Positions 51,028-60,811 of a DNA stretch of 64,000 nt are shown in pieces. This DNA is from Clostridiales bacterium (GTDB lineage: Bacteria > Bacillota > Clostridia > Saccharofermentanales > Saccharofermentanaceae): contig JAGAAI010000049.1 in the NCBI GenBank assembly GCA_017615325.1, positions 1 through 64,000 of the forward strand, written 5' to 3'. Made by a program: the position numbers and the translations under genes. The stretch's first letter is position 1; each line of letters starts with the position of its first letter. The notes beneath the pieces are model-generated. The model made no database searches. It saw nothing but the letters and a program-made list of their open reading frames with translations, and was not told the origin of the DNA.

Positions 51028-53839
51028 CAGAAGAGAAGCAGCCGGGATCGTACTGTTCTTCCTTGCACTTGCTTTGATATTGATGTTCTATCTGCCGACC
51101 GGTATCACGGGCATCGCAGGATCTGCTGTCCGGGACTTGGGATTCGGGCTAATAGGCAGCGCCGCTAATCTGATCCCTGCATTTATACTGTATGCAGCCT
51201 TTGATTTCTTTTTCGAAAAGAGACAGGGCGTAGCAAGGTTCCGTGTCAGGACGGTTATCATGATAATATTTGCAGTCTCGGCTTTCCTGGCTGCGATCAC
51301 CATGGATTTTGACCATTTCCGCACTCTTGCAGTTAACGATTCCGGCAATCAGACAGCAACGGCAGCCATATCGCTCTTGTGGCAATCAGGTGTTGATAAG
51401 TCTCTAATATTAAAGACTCCCGATTCTTTTGTTCTTCCGGGCGGGGTCATCGGCGGTGTTATCGCTTTGGGCCTTTATACCGCTGTAGGTAAAGTTCTGA
51501 CCTGCCTGACACTGGCTTTGTTCTTTATCCTTCAGGTCGTTCTAGTCTTCAGGATATCTTTGAAGAAGACGGCAAAGAAGGCTGTTAATTCCATAGGTAA
51601 TGCTGTCAGCCGCAAGAGACCTTCCCAGGTCAAGCAGTACAGACCTCAGCAGGGTGCAACTGTATATACGGGTTCTGACAGCAGAAGATATCAGGAGGGT
51701 ACTGAGACCAGAGTCAACAGGGCAGTTGAATATTCGGCACAGGGGGCTCCGGCAAGAGCTCATAGGAAGAGGCCTGATCCCTTCCAGCCCGCGATCCCCG
51801 TTGACAGCCGCACTGGTTTTATTGATGTATCAGATCCTGCATTCGGTGTCGAACAGCAGCAGGAAGGACGCCTTAACTATGAGAACAGGGTCGTCGATAC
51901 GACAGGTGATCATCCCAAGGCTGATTTTGAATATACGGCAATGCCCAAGAATGCGCCTCTGCATAAGTCTCCTGATCTGAAGAGACCTTCATTCCTTCCA
52001 GAGAAGAAAGAAGAAGATTTCATAGATCTTACACCTGTTGGCAGCGAGGCTCCTTTCGGCGGCAATGTTGTTGATATAAATGATGATATGTCACCAGCGG
52101 ATGGTATATATGAAGTAGAGGATGACGGAGCTTTCGATAACGAATACGTAGCTTCTGAGCGTGGCAATGTTCGTGTTCCCGTAATGCCGGGAGTTGATCC
52201 TGCGCCTGCAAGACGGGTTCCTGCAGGCAAAGCGGAACCTTCTATCCCTGTTAACAGAAATACTGATCTTAAGGGTTTCTCACAGACGGAAGGCAGGATC
52301 ATAGACGGAGCAGGCGATAAGGCAGGGAAGAGCGTTGGCAGCAGTTCTTATGCAAAGCCCGCCCCTGTAAAGAGAAGGAAGGGGGCTTATGCTCCTTCAC
52401 CGACATCGCTTCTTCCGGCAGATTCTCCCAAGAATGCTGCAAAGGAATCCAACGTCCAGCTTCAGGCCAAGGCCAGAAGGCTCGAGGAGGCTTTACGCAG
52501 TTACGGTATTGATTCAAAAGTTGTTGACATTACCTATGGTCCTTCAATTACCAGATTTGAACTTTCGATCGCAACCGGTACGAAGGTAAGCAGAGTCGTA
52601 AACCTTGCAGAAGACATCCAGCTTGCCATGGCAGCCGTGTCTGTCCGTATTGAAGCTCCTATTCCCGGTAAGAGCGCCATAGGTATAGAGATCCCCAATG
52701 ATAAGACTTCTGTTGTACATTTGAGAAGTCTTCTGGAGACTCCTGAATTCAAGAAATCCACTCCTTTGACAGTTGCTCTGGGACGTGATATCCCGGGAAG
52801 ACCTATATATTGTGATCTTGCCAAGATGCCGCATCTTCTTATCGCAGGATCGACAGGTTCCGGTAAATCTGTCTGTATCAATTCAATACTTACTAGTATC
52901 CTCTGTCATGCGTCGCCCAAGGACGTAAGGATGATAATGATCGACCCCAAACAGGTCGAATTGGCCGTTTATAACGGCATTCCGCATCTTTACATGCCTG
53001 TCGTGACTCAGCCTAAAGAAGCTGCTGCCACTCTGGCCTGGGCCGTTGCTGAGATGAACAGGAGATATAATCTGTTCGCTGAAAGTTCCGTAAGGGACAT
53101 TAACGGATACAACGAATACCTTGCATTGAACGGTGAAGAGAAATTGCCTCTCGTTTTGATCGTAATAGATGAGCTTGCTGACCTCATGACCGTTGCTGCT
53201 AAGGAAGTCGAAGCTCATATCGCAAGACTTGCAGCCATGGCAAGAGCTGCCGGAATGCATCTTGTTATCGCGACCCAGAGGCCTTCTGTTGACGTCATCA
53301 CAGGTGTTATCAAGTCGAATGTTCCTTCGAGGATCGCATTTGCTGTATCTTCAGGTGTTGACAGCCGTACTATCCTCGATTCAGTTGGTGCAGAAAAGCT
53401 CCTGGGTAAAGGTGATATGCTCTATGCCCCTTTATCTGCTCCCAAGCCGATCAGAGGTCAGGGCGCATTCCTTACAGACCCTGAAGTTGAGGCGATAACC
53501 AATTATCTCAAGAAGAACTACGGTCCCGATTATGATGAGGCGATCATTCAGTCCGTTGCTAACGGTACGGCCGGCGCCAATACTGAATCTTCGTCCGGCG
53601 GAGACGATTCCGACGGTGATGATCTTTTCGAGAAGGCTGTAGAAGTAGTTATCGAATATGGTTCTGCAAGTGTTTCCATCCTGCAGAGAAGGCTCGGAGT
53701 AGGTTACCCCAGAGCTGCAAGACTGATCGATGTTCTCGAAAGAAAGCATATAATCGGACCTTTCGAGGGATCCAAGCCCCGTAAAGTCCTTGTTACCAAG
53801 ACTGACTGGCTCGAGATGCAGGCCAAAGGAGAAGACTGA
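51011..53839 (+). CDS. ftsK: FtsK/SpoIIIE-type DNA translocase
   Basis: This 942-residue motor pumps DNA through the septum at division or sporulation. Four membrane helices occupy about 1-175. A variable Pro/charged linker (175-470) follows, then the alpha/beta motor with Walker A GSTGSGKSV near 615 and Walker B LIVIDELADLM near 718. ATQRPSVDVITG follows. The C-terminal gamma winged helix contains LQRRLGVGYPRAARLID, which reads orienting sequences. GTG 51011 is chosen because AAGGAGG lies 7 bp upstream. The next gene starts at the stop codon (TGATG). Confidence 0.95.
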   Translation: MEQNDNRREAAGIVLFFLALALILMFYLPTGITGIAGSAVRDLGFGLIGSAANLIPAFILYAAFDFFFEKRQGVARFRVRTVIMIIFAVSAFLAAITMDFDHFRTLAVNDSGNQTATAAISLLWQSGVDKSLILKTPDSFVLPGGVIGGVIALGLYTAVGKVLTCLTLALFFILQVVLVFRISLKKTAKKAVNSIGNAVSRKRPSQVKQYRPQQGATVYTGSDSRRYQEGTETRVNRAVEYSAQGAPARAHRKRPDPFQPAIPVDSRTGFIDVSDPAFGVEQQQEGRLNYENRVVDTTGDHPKADFEYTAMPKNAPLHKSPDLKRPSFLPEKKEEDFIDLTPVGSEAPFGGNVVDINDDMSPADGIYEVEDDGAFDNEYVASERGNVRVPVMPGVDPAPARRVPAGKAEPSIPVNRNTDLKGFSQTEGRIIDGAGDKAGKSVGSSSYAKPAPVKRRKGAYAPSPTSLLPADSPKNAAKESNVQLQAKARRLEEALRSYGIDSKVVDITYGPSITRFELSIATGTKVSRVVNLAEDIQLAMAAVSVRIEAPIPGKSAIGIEIPNDKTSVVHLRSLLETPEFKKSTPLTVALGRDIPGRPIYCDLAKMPHLLIAGSTGSGKSVCINSILTSILCHASPKDVRMIMIDPKQVELAVYNGIPHLYMPVVTQPKEAAATLAWAVAEMNRRYNLFAESSVRDINGYNEYLALNGEEKLPLVLIVIDELADLMTVAAKEVEAHIARLAAMARAAGMHLVIATQRPSVDVITGVIKSNVPSRIAFAVSSGVDSRTILDSVGAEKLLGKGDMLYAPLSAPKPIRGQGAFLTDPEVEAITNYLKKNYGPDYDEAIIQSVANGTAGANTESSSGGDDSDGDDLFEKAVEVVIEYGSASVSILQRRLGVGYPRAARLIDVLERKHIIGPFEGSKPRKVLVTKTDWLEMQAKGED

Positions 53840-54324
53840 TGACTGATATAGATATTGCTGTATCTGATCTTATCGAATGTGTTAAATCCCATGGATTAAC
53901 TCTTGCTTTTGCCGAGAGTCTGACCGGCGGGCTTATCTCCGCATCAGTTGTTGCAGTGCCCGGTGTATCCGAATTCTTCAATGGTGCAATTGTGTCATAT
54001 TCTAATGAAGTTAAGATAAATACATTGAAAGTGCCTTCTGATGTGATATCATCTGTCGGAGCAGTATCTGCCGAATGCGCCGAATACATGGCAAGAGGCG
54101 TGGCAAAGGAATTGAACTCTGATGTCGGAGTATCAGCTACCGGTATTGCAGGTCCTGACGGAGGATCTGACCTAAAGCCTGTCGGAACCGTATATATCGG
54201 TGCATACTGCAAAGGAAATACTAAGACAGAAAGATTTGTTTTCGAAGGAGACAGGCTTAAGATAAGAGAACAGACTGTTATCGAAGCGCTTAAGCTTGCG
54301 AAGGATATTATCGTAAATGGATAA
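53839..54324 (+). CDS. pncC: nicotinamide-nucleotide amidase (CinA C-terminal type)
   Basis: This 161-residue stand-alone CinA C-domain has AESLTGG near residue 26, VPGVSEFFNGAIVSYSN, and ATGIAGPDGG. It hydrolyses nicotinamide mononucleotide to nicotinate mononucleotide in pyridine nucleotide recycling. The N-terminal MoeA-like part of full CinA is absent, as in PncC. It overlaps the ftsK stop by one base and murJ by 8 bp. Confidence 0.9.
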   Translation: MTDIDIAVSDLIECVKSHGLTLAFAESLTGGLISASVVAVPGVSEFFNGAIVSYSNEVKINTLKVPSDVISSVGAVSAECAEYMARGVAKELNSDVGVSATGIAGPDGGSDLKPVGTVYIGAYCKGNTKTERFVFEGDRLKIREQTVIEALKLAKDIIVNG

Positions 54325-55915
54325 GACACAGGATCCGAACAGCAAAAAGAAGAGCATGTTGATCGCCACGATCCTTATGATGATGGGACTTCTCCTGTCC
54401 AAGGGATCCGGCTTTGTCAGAGATATCATCGTAGGGATCAAGTTTGATGAAGTATACAGGGATGCTTACACTCTGGCCTTCACGATTCCGGATCTTTTCT
54501 ATAATCTTCTTGTCGGCGGTGCCATATTCTCGTCTGTTGCCCCATATATGTCTGGCGCTCTTGCCGTCAATGAAGAGAAGCGGGGCATAAGGACCGTATC
54601 GATATTCGTATCGGTTATATCAGTCGTGATGCTCGTCGTATGTACATTGGGCGTTGTCTTTTCGGAGCAGATATACAGTGTTTATAATCTCTTCCTGGCT
54701 GAAGGGGACAAGATCGATCCGGATAAGCTTCTTTTGGCGGCTAATGCTTCGAAGTTCTTATTCCCGCAGATCTTCTTTATCATGCTGGCTGCCCTGTCGA
54801 GCGGCATCCTGAATGCTTACAAGAGATTCTCGTCTACGGCGTTTGCGCCTACTGTTTACAACATCTGCGTTCTTCTCGCCATCATGATCCTTGCAGGCAA
54901 TACGCAGTCAGAACTTATGCATACTACGGCGGGCGTTCTGGTAGCTGCTTTTATCTATTTTATGTTCCTTTATATCTTAGGCTTCAGCACATTGAAAAAA
55001 TTCAGGTTCAAGTTCGAACCTAAGGATAAGGAATTCATCTTCCTGCTTAAGAGAGCCTTGCCCATTATGTTCTCGGCATCTATCGTTCAGCTTAATGTCG
55101 TTATCTTAAATATGTTTACGGGAAGATTCGGCAACATAATCTTCCTTTTCAGGAATGCAAACACGATCTGGCAGATACCTTACGGTATCTTTGCAGTAAG
55201 TATCGGAACCGTCATGACACCTCATCTTGCAGGCCTCTACGAATCGAAAAAATACGGTGAGTGCCGGGATCTTCTGACTACCAGCATCAAGAACATTCTC
55301 TTCCTTACGATCCCTTCTGCGGGAATGATCTTCCTCATGAGCCAGAACGTTGTCGCCGCCATATATCAGTGGGGCTCCAGATATACTGATGCCAATGTTG
55401 CAGATGCATCGGTCCTTTTGCGTTATCTCGTATTGCCAATTATCACCCAGTCGATCGTTCATGTCATGAACCACGCTTTCTATGCGATAGGGAAGACCAA
55501 GGTTCCTCTGATCGCAGGTCTTGCAGGGCTTGTGACAAACCCAATGCTTTGCTTTATCCTTATCAATAATGACTTTGGTCTTAAATCCTTATCTATTGCT
55601 TATTCTGTCAGCAGTGTTGTCCAGATGATAATCCTGCTCATTCTTTACATGCGTAATAAGGAGATCAAGCCCCGTAATATCGGGATCTTTATCCTTAAGT
55701 CCGCTGTCTGCCTTATCGTAATGAGTTTTGTACTCGTTCTTATCGAAATCTTTATACACTTCGGCCCCGGTAAACTTAATTCACTTTTAAGCCTTGGTTT
55801 AAGAGGCGTGGTATGTTTGATCGTTTACTTCGGTATGGCTATCGTATTGCGTATGGAAGAAGCCAGATTCTGGCTTGACCGCTTCCTTGGAAAGCTTAAG
55901 CTGAAGAAGAAATAA
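54317..55915 (+). CDS. murJ: lipid II flippase MurJ (MviN family)
   Basis: This 532-residue, about fourteen-helix MOP-superfamily transporter moves lipid II across the membrane for peptidoglycan synthesis. The N-terminus has KGSGFVRDIIVGIKFG-like sequence, followed by TIPDLFYNLLVGGA, PQIFFIMLAALSSG and FAPTVYN, all typical of MurJ/MviN. Charged loops contain the conserved Arg in FVRD. It overlaps pncC, and recA follows after its own promoter. Confidence 0.9.
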   Translation: MDKTQDPNSKKKSMLIATILMMMGLLLSKGSGFVRDIIVGIKFDEVYRDAYTLAFTIPDLFYNLLVGGAIFSSVAPYMSGALAVNEEKRGIRTVSIFVSVISVVMLVVCTLGVVFSEQIYSVYNLFLAEGDKIDPDKLLLAANASKFLFPQIFFIMLAALSSGILNAYKRFSSTAFAPTVYNICVLLAIMILAGNTQSELMHTTAGVLVAAFIYFMFLYILGFSTLKKFRFKFEPKDKEFIFLLKRALPIMFSASIVQLNVVILNMFTGRFGNIIFLFRNANTIWQIPYGIFAVSIGTVMTPHLAGLYESKKYGECRDLLTTSIKNILFLTIPSAGMIFLMSQNVVAAIYQWGSRYTDANVADASVLLRYLVLPIITQSIVHVMNHAFYAIGKTKVPLIAGLAGLVTNPMLCFILINNDFGLKSLSIAYSVSSVVQMIILLILYMRNKEIKPRNIGIFILKSAVCLIVMSFVLVLIEIFIHFGPGKLNSLLSLGLRGVVCLIVYFGMAIVLRMEEARFWLDRFLGKLKLKKK

Positions 55916-55989
55916 GGGTATAAAGTCCCATTAATATCCCTTAAATCGCAAAAACCTACATGGTCCCAAAATTTGTGAGACGATTCTTG

Positions 55990-56018
55990 TTGACAAATGC
56001 TATTGTTATTAATAGAAT
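55990..56018 (+). promoter_or_regulatory. recA promoter
   Basis: TTGACA (55990-55995) and TAGAAT (56013-56018) are 17 bp apart. Confidence 0.8.
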
Positions 56019-56032
56019 GGATTCAGAAATAA

Positions 56033-56044
56033 GAACGAATGTTC
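56033..56044 (+). promoter_or_regulatory. LexA (SOS) box in front of recA
   Basis: GAACGAATGTTC matches the Gram-positive LexA/DinR pattern GAAC-N4-GTTC exactly. It lies 14 bp after the -10 and 20 bp before the start codon, where bound LexA would block transcription. Confidence 0.8.
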
Positions 56045-56064
56045 GCGATTTGGAGGAATCTACA

Positions 56065-57201
56065 ATGGCTAAGAGTAAGAATGCAACCAAGAATGAAGTT
56101 AAGGCAGTTCCCGCACAGGATGCAGATGAGAGGAAGAAGGCGCTCGACGCAGCGCTTGCACAGATAGAGAAGCAGTTCGGCCAGGGAGCCGTAATGAGAA
56201 TGGGCGACAGGGCTTCTGTCGAGATCGAGTCTATTCCCACAGGTGCTCTGACACTTGATATGGCTTTAGGTATCGGCGGACTTCCCAGGGGCAGGATCAT
56301 CGAGATCTACGGACCTGAATCTTCAGGTAAGACGACTGTTGCCTTGCATTGCGTTGCAGAAGCACAGAAGAATGGCGGTACATGCGCATTTATCGATGCT
56401 GAGCACGCTTTGGATGCCGTATATGCAGGTAACATCGGCGTTGATGTTGATAATCTCATTCTCTCCCAGCCCGATACAGGTGAGCAGGCACTTGAGATAT
56501 GTGAGACTCTCGTAAGATCCGGCTGTATCGATGTCATCGTTGTTGACTCTGTTGCAGCTTTGGTTCCGAGAGCTGAGATCGAAGGCGAGATGGGTGATTC
56601 CCATGTAGGCCTTCAGGCAAGACTCATGAGCCAGGCATTGAGGAAGCTTGCACCTGTTGTAGCAAAGTCCAATACCGTCTGTATCTTTATCAACCAGCTC
56701 CGTGAGAAGGTCGGCGTAATGTTCGGTAACCCCGAGACAACTCCCGGCGGCAGAGCTCTTAAGTTCTATGCATCCGTAAGGCTTGACGTAAGACGTGTTG
56801 AATCCCTGAAGAACGGTACAGACGTAATCGGCAACCACACCAGAGTCAAGGTCGTTAAGAACAAGGTTGCCCCTCCGTTCAAGGAAGCCGAGTTCGATAT
56901 CATGTATGGTCAGGGAATCTCTTCAGAAGGCTGCATCATCGACATGGCAGTAGAGAACAACATCATGATCAAGAGCGGTTCCTGGTTCTCTTATAAGGGC
57001 AATAAGATCGGTCAGGGCAAGGATAATACCAGGATATATCTTATCGAGCACCCTGATGTTAAGGCTGAGATCGAAGAACTTATCCGTGATTCGTACAGAC
57101 CTGCTGATGATGAAGATCTTCCCGCATCAGATGCAGAGGATGAAACTGAAGCTCTTGATGATGACTTTGATGCTGACGATATCCTCGGTATCGATGAGTA
57201 A
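56065..57201 (+). CDS. recA: recombinase A
   Basis: This 378-residue RecA drives homologous recombination and LexA cleavage. Walker [10 protein letters not shown] begins near residue 83, Walker B is [13 protein letters not shown], and [21 protein letters not shown] is the L2 region. The C-terminus is strongly acidic, as usual. ATG 56065 follows TTTGGAGGAAT. The longer open frame upstream covers the promoter and LexA box. recX follows by 8 bp. Confidence 0.97.
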   Translation: MAKSKNATKNEVKAVPAQDADERKKALDAALAQIEKQFGQGAVMRMGDRASVEIESIPTGALTLDMALGIGGLPRGRIIEIYGPESSGKTTVALHCVAEAQKNGGTCAFIDAEHALDAVYAGNIGVDVDNLILSQPDTGEQALEICETLVRSGCIDVIVVDSVAALVPRAEIEGEMGDSHVGLQARLMSQALRKLAPVVAKSNTVCIFINQLREKVGVMFGNPETTPGGRALKFYASVRLDVRRVESLKNGTDVIGNHTRVKVVKNKVAPPFKEAEFDIMYGQGISSEGCIIDMAVENNIMIKSGSWFSYKGNKIGQGKDNTRIYLIEHPDVKAEIEELIRDSYRPADDEDLPASDAEDETEALDDDFDADDILGIDE

Positions 57202-57209
57202 TTTATAAG

Positions 57210-57701
57210 ATGGTCCTTCTTGACAACAACGGTATATCGTCTGATCCCGGAAGCTCATTAAGAGACTGTGCTGTTACTGATGGGATCAGACATATCGGGA
57301 TATCCACTTATTCATCAGGGAAGGTTAAGGATTTCCTGGTGAATAAGGGGTATTCTGACAATGTAGCATCTGAGGCAGTCGCAGAACTGATCAGCAGAAA
57401 ATATATTGATGACCGTAAAGCTTCAGGCAAGGTCCTTAGGGCCCGCTCCGGCAAGAAGCAGGAGAGTAAGGAATATATCTTCAGAAGACTTCTTGCTGCC
57501 GGCATTGATGAGAATATAGCAGAAGATATCGTGTCAGAACTTCCTTCTGACAGAGAGACTTGTCTCATCTTATATGAATCCTTAGGTTATTCAGAGGATT
57601 CTGAAGAGGTAAGAGATGCCATGATCAACATGGCTTTGAAGCGCGGATATGAATATCTGATCGCAGATAAAGCCTATTCTGACTGGTCTGAGGATCTGTA
57701 A
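57210..57701 (+). CDS. recX: RecX regulator of RecA
   Basis: The 163-residue helical protein has RecX three-helix repeats: VKDFLVNKGYSDNVASEAVAEL, YIDDRKAS and FRRLLAAGIDENIAEDIV-like segments. RecX limits RecA filaments. The N-terminal ~30 residues are not conserved. It is co-transcribed with recA. Confidence 0.85.
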   Translation: MVLLDNNGISSDPGSSLRDCAVTDGIRHIGISTYSSGKVKDFLVNKGYSDNVASEAVAELISRKYIDDRKASGKVLRARSGKKQESKEYIFRRLLAAGIDENIAEDIVSELPSDRETCLILYESLGYSEDSEEVRDAMINMALKRGYEYLIADKAYSDWSEDL

Positions 57702-57715
57702 TTTTTTTTGCGTGC

Positions 57716-57744
57716 TTGATATACATATATTATATGTATATAAT
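57716..57744 (+). promoter_or_regulatory. brnTA promoter with palindromic operator
   Basis: TTGATA and TATAAT are 17 bp apart. Positions 57719-57741 form a perfect palindrome: arms ATATACATATA and TATATGTATAT around one T. It covers the spacer and both boxes in part, an ideal autoregulatory site for the BrnA antitoxin. Confidence 0.8.
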
Positions 57745-57761
57745 GCGTATAGGAGCTCATT

Positions 57762-58052
57762 ATGTATTTTGTTTGGGACCATGATAAAGAAAGGAAGAAT
57801 ATTTCCAAGCATTGTATCGATTTTGATACGGCAGTTTCTGTTTTTAATGATAATAACAGAATTGAAATGTATGATGAAGAACACAGTGCAGATGAAGACA
57901 GGTTTATAACGATTGGAATGGTAGGTTCTCTTACTATTGTTGTAACTGTTGTTTATACTTACCGGGATCCGGCAATAAGGATCATATCTGCAAGAACTGC
58001 TACTAAAGCTGAAAGTGAGGTGTATTACGGTGATCGTGGTAAAAGATATTGA
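57762..58052 (+). CDS. brnT: BrnT-family toxin
   Basis: This 96-residue protein has the BrnT/DUF497 pattern: FVWDHDKERKNISKHCIDFD, then DEEHSADEDRF, a VVTVVYTYRD strand and IRIISARTATKAESEVY. BrnT is a ribonuclease-like toxin of the RelE fold that halts translation. The gene order toxin-then-antitoxin and the AGGAG ribosome site are typical. It overlaps brnA by 23 bp. Confidence 0.9.
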   Translation: MYFVWDHDKERKNISKHCIDFDTAVSVFNDNNRIEMYDEEHSADEDRFITIGMVGSLTIVVTVVYTYRDPAIRIISARTATKAESEVYYGDRGKRY

Positions 58053-58344
58053 TGTTGGCAGAGAATTGACTGAAGAACAGAAGGCAATGCTCGAGAAGGC
58101 AAAAAATGCTCCTCTGGTTTTTGACGAAGATAATCCGCCTCTTTCTGATGAACAACTCAAAAAATTCGAGAAAGTCGGTAACAAAAAGAGGATCACTATG
58201 TATGTTGACAACGAAGTGATCGAATACTATAAGAAGATGTCTGAAGAGTGCGATATTCCTTATCAGACTTTGATCAATATGTGTTTAAAGCAATCCGTGA
58301 AGGCTGCCGCTCATTTGGACTTTATCTGGAATAAACCTGCCTGA
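58030..58344 (+). CDS. brnA: BrnA-family antitoxin
   Basis: The protein has about 104 residues from GTG 58030 (GTGAGG upstream; GTG 58015 or 58036 are alternatives). The N-terminal half is charged. The C-terminal half KKRITMYVDNEVIEYYKKM...YQTLINMCLKQ is the ribbon-helix-helix DNA-binding region of BrnA. It should neutralise BrnT and bind the palindrome in front of brnT. The pair is inserted between recX and rimO, a core region. Confidence 0.87.
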   Translation: MIVVKDIDVGRELTEEQKAMLEKAKNAPLVFDEDNPPLSDEQLKKFEKVGNKKRITMYVDNEVIEYYKKMSEECDIPYQTLINMCLKQSVKAAAHLDFIWNKPA

Positions 58345-58392
58345 TCAGTTAGTTGTTCGACCTTTCTGATTGTTATGCTATAATCAGCGGGT

Positions 58393-59751
58393 ATGAACAG
58401 TTCAGATATCAAGATCTCAATAATCGCTTTAGGCTGCTCTAAGAATCTTGTGGATGCCGAATGCATGTCCAAGCTTCTTTCTGAGCGCGGCTTTTCTATC
58501 GTTTCTGATTTCCGTGAAGCAGAAGTCGTTGTTATCAATACGTGCGGATTCATAGAATCTGCCAAGACAGAAGCAATTAACACTATATTGGAAGTAGCAG
58601 ATGAGAAGATGCCTTCCGGGAAAGTCAGGTATATAGTCGTTACCGGGTGTCTGGCTCAACGTTATCCTGAGGATATTAAGAAAGATCTTCCGGAAGTTGA
58701 TGCCGTTCTGGGAACTGCTCACTATCAGGATATCTGCGATTGTATAGACAAGCTCTATGGATCAGAGGGCAATGCTTTCGATAAGGCATCAAATACAGAA
58801 GGAGTCGGCGGTCTGTCTCATCTTATGGAGGACCGTGCCATTTCTACCAAAGGTTATGCCTGGCTTAAGATCGGGGAAGGCTGCCTTAACCGCTGTGCAT
58901 TCTGTGCCATTCCGCTTATCAGGGGCAGTTTTGTATCAAGACCTGAAGAGGAGATAATTGCAGAGGCCCGTGATATAGCATCAAGAGGCTATAAGGAGAT
59001 AATCCTTACGGCCCAGGATACGACCAACTACGGTATTGATCTTTACAGGGAAAGAAAACTCCCTGATCTCCTCCGCAAGCTTTCCGAGATAGACGGATTT
59101 GAGACCATAAGGATAATGTATGGCTATATGGACGGTATCAATGACGAACTCATCGATGCTATTGCCGATATTCCTAAGATCGCACATTACCTGGATATTC
59201 CGATACAGCACGGCTGTGACAGGATCCTGAAAGCCATGAGGCGCCGTGATACGGCTGAACTTATCACGACAAGACTTGAGATGATAAGGAAGAGGATCCC
59301 GGATGTCATTATCCGTACGACCGTCATGGTCGGATTCCCGGGCGAGACAGAAGAAGACTTTGAGACCATGATCTCAAATCTCAGGAAATGGCGTTTCGAC
59401 AGACTCGGATGCTTTATCTTTTCGCCTGAAGAAGGTACCGTAGCTTTTGACATGCCGGATCAGGTACCTGAGGATATCAAGCAGGAAAGATACGAGAAAG
59501 TATATGCCGTTCAGAAGGAGATTGCCGAAGAATCTGCCTCTTCGCGCCTCGGAACTTGTGTGAAAGTGCTTATTGACTCGGTAGCGGATGACGGTATATT
59601 TTATGTCGGAAGAAGTTACGCCGAGGCTCCGGAGGACGATCCGGTCATCTATGTAGCCAATTCCTCGGACTTTGATCTTGAGATAGGACGATCCTATGAC
59701 GTCAAACTGGTCGAAGTATCCGATTACGATATTACGGGGGTGACAGTATGA
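58393..59751 (+). CDS. rimO: ribosomal protein S12 methylthiotransferase RimO
   Basis: This 452-residue radical-SAM enzyme has the UPF0004 domain (ALGCSKNLVDAE, INTCGFIESAK, GCLAQRY, giving three cluster Cys residues). The radical-SAM triad CLNRCAFCAIP is near residue 160, and a C-terminal TRAM domain follows. GCSKNLVD and CGFI distinguish RimO from MiaB. It methylthiolates an Asp of ribosomal protein S12. A TATAAT lies just upstream (58379-58384), close enough that translation may begin near the 5' end; the ribosome site is weak. Confidence 0.95.
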   Translation: MNSSDIKISIIALGCSKNLVDAECMSKLLSERGFSIVSDFREAEVVVINTCGFIESAKTEAINTILEVADEKMPSGKVRYIVVTGCLAQRYPEDIKKDLPEVDAVLGTAHYQDICDCIDKLYGSEGNAFDKASNTEGVGGLSHLMEDRAISTKGYAWLKIGEGCLNRCAFCAIPLIRGSFVSRPEEEIIAEARDIASRGYKEIILTAQDTTNYGIDLYRERKLPDLLRKLSEIDGFETIRIMYGYMDGINDELIDAIADIPKIAHYLDIPIQHGCDRILKAMRRRDTAELITTRLEMIRKRIPDVIIRTTVMVGFPGETEEDFETMISNLRKWRFDRLGCFIFSPEEGTVAFDMPDQVPEDIKQERYEKVYAVQKEIAEESASSRLGTCVKVLIDSVADDGIFYVGRSYAEAPEDDPVIYVANSSDFDLEIGRSYDVKLVEVSDYDITGVTV

Positions 59752-60362
59752 ATCTGCCCAACAAATTGTCTTTATTGAGAATTATATTGATCCCGGTGAC
59801 ACTTGTCTTTATGTTGCCGATCAAGATCTACGGCTTTGAACCTGCCGCTTGGAACAGCTTTATTGCCGATCACGGCATGCTTATTGCGGCTGTCATATTT
59901 ATAATCGCATCACTTACGGATTTCTTTGACGGTCAGATCGCAAGAAGAAGGAACCTTATCACAGATCTGGGCAAATTCCTTGATTCACTTGCTGATAAGG
60001 TCCTTATCGTAAGCGTTTTGCTGGCTTTTATCGCACTTGGCAGGATCTCTCCCTGGTTCGTATTTATCATCGTTCTCCGTGAGTTCATGATATCCGGTAT
60101 CAGGATGATCGCCTCGGCAAAGGGCGTGGTCATGGCAGCCAAGATGATAGGCAAGGTCAAGACGACGACTCAGATGATTGCTGTTATCTACATGATGTTC
60201 GAACCCACATTGTTAAAGATCTTTGGCATGGACAGCCATTATCCGCTCCAGATCTGTGCGGTCACCGTCATTGGTGATGTTTTGTTCATCATAAGCGTAA
60301 TAATGACGGTCATTTCCGGCCTGGACTATCTTATTAAGAATAAGAACTATCTGACTGAATGA
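59748..60362 (+). CDS. pgsA: CDP-diacylglycerol-glycerol-3-phosphate 3-phosphatidyltransferase
   Basis: This 204-residue membrane enzyme makes phosphatidylglycerol phosphate. The CDP-alcohol phosphotransferase motif is complete: DFFDGQIARRRN, then GKFLDSLADK, with its three Asp residues. LSLLRIILIP near the start is typical of PgsA. It overlaps rimO by 4 bp (ATGA). Confidence 0.93.
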   Translation: MNLPNKLSLLRIILIPVTLVFMLPIKIYGFEPAAWNSFIADHGMLIAAVIFIIASLTDFFDGQIARRRNLITDLGKFLDSLADKVLIVSVLLAFIALGRISPWFVFIIVLREFMISGIRMIASAKGVVMAAKMIGKVKTTTQMIAVIYMMFEPTLLKIFGMDSHYPLQICAVTVIGDVLFIISVIMTVISGLDYLIKNKNYLTE

Positions 60363-60383
60363 TATTTTTTTCGAAAATAAGTA

Positions 60384-60412
60384 TTGACATTTTATCAATG
60401 TTTCGTTAAAAG
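60384..60412 (+). promoter_or_regulatory. acpP promoter
   Basis: TTGACA and TAAAAG are 17 bp apart. No FapR-like operator was recognised. Confidence 0.6.
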
Positions 60413-60458
60413 TAGTTTGTTGATTGAATTTAACAATCCATTACGGAGGTAGGTAATT

Positions 60459-60704
60459 ATGACAAACGACGAATTATTTGACACTATCAAGGGGATGATC
60501 GTTGATCAGCTTGGGGTTGATGAGGACGTTATCAAGGAAGATTCCTCATTTATCGACGATCTGAACGCTGACTCTCTTGATATGGTCGAGCTTGTTATGG
60601 CAATGGAAGAGGAATTCGATATCGAGATCCCTGATGACGTTGCTGAGAAGGTTGTTACTGTTAAGGACGCAGTCAATTACATTGCAGGTCTTACACAGAA
60701 CTGA
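60459..60704 (+). CDS. acpP: acyl carrier protein
   Basis: This 81-residue acidic four-helix protein carries acyl chains in fatty-acid synthesis. The phosphopantetheine Ser is in [20 protein letters not shown] (near residue 38). ACGGAGGT precedes the start. It is followed by rnc, the frequent acpP-rnc-smc order. Confidence 0.96.
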   Translation: MTNDELFDTIKGMIVDQLGVDEDVIKEDSSFIDDLNADSLDMVELVMAMEEEFDIEIPDDVAEKVVTVKDAVNYIAGLTQN

Positions 60705-60728
60705 TCCGGACAAGTATGTAAATATATC

Positions 60729-60775
60729 GGACTGCCTCAATTGTGATATTTTCACCTTGGGGCAGTTCTTTTTTA
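60729..60775 (+). terminator. terminator/attenuator between acpP and rnc
   Basis: GGACTGCC-CAA and TTG-GGCAGTTC form a stem of about 11 bp with a 16-nt loop and a T6 tract. It lies 25 bp after acpP and 37 bp before rnc, so it may reduce rnc-smc expression relative to acpP. Confidence 0.8.
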
Positions 60776-60811
60776 TCAGATATCCATATGATCCGTTAGG
60801 GGGACAATATT

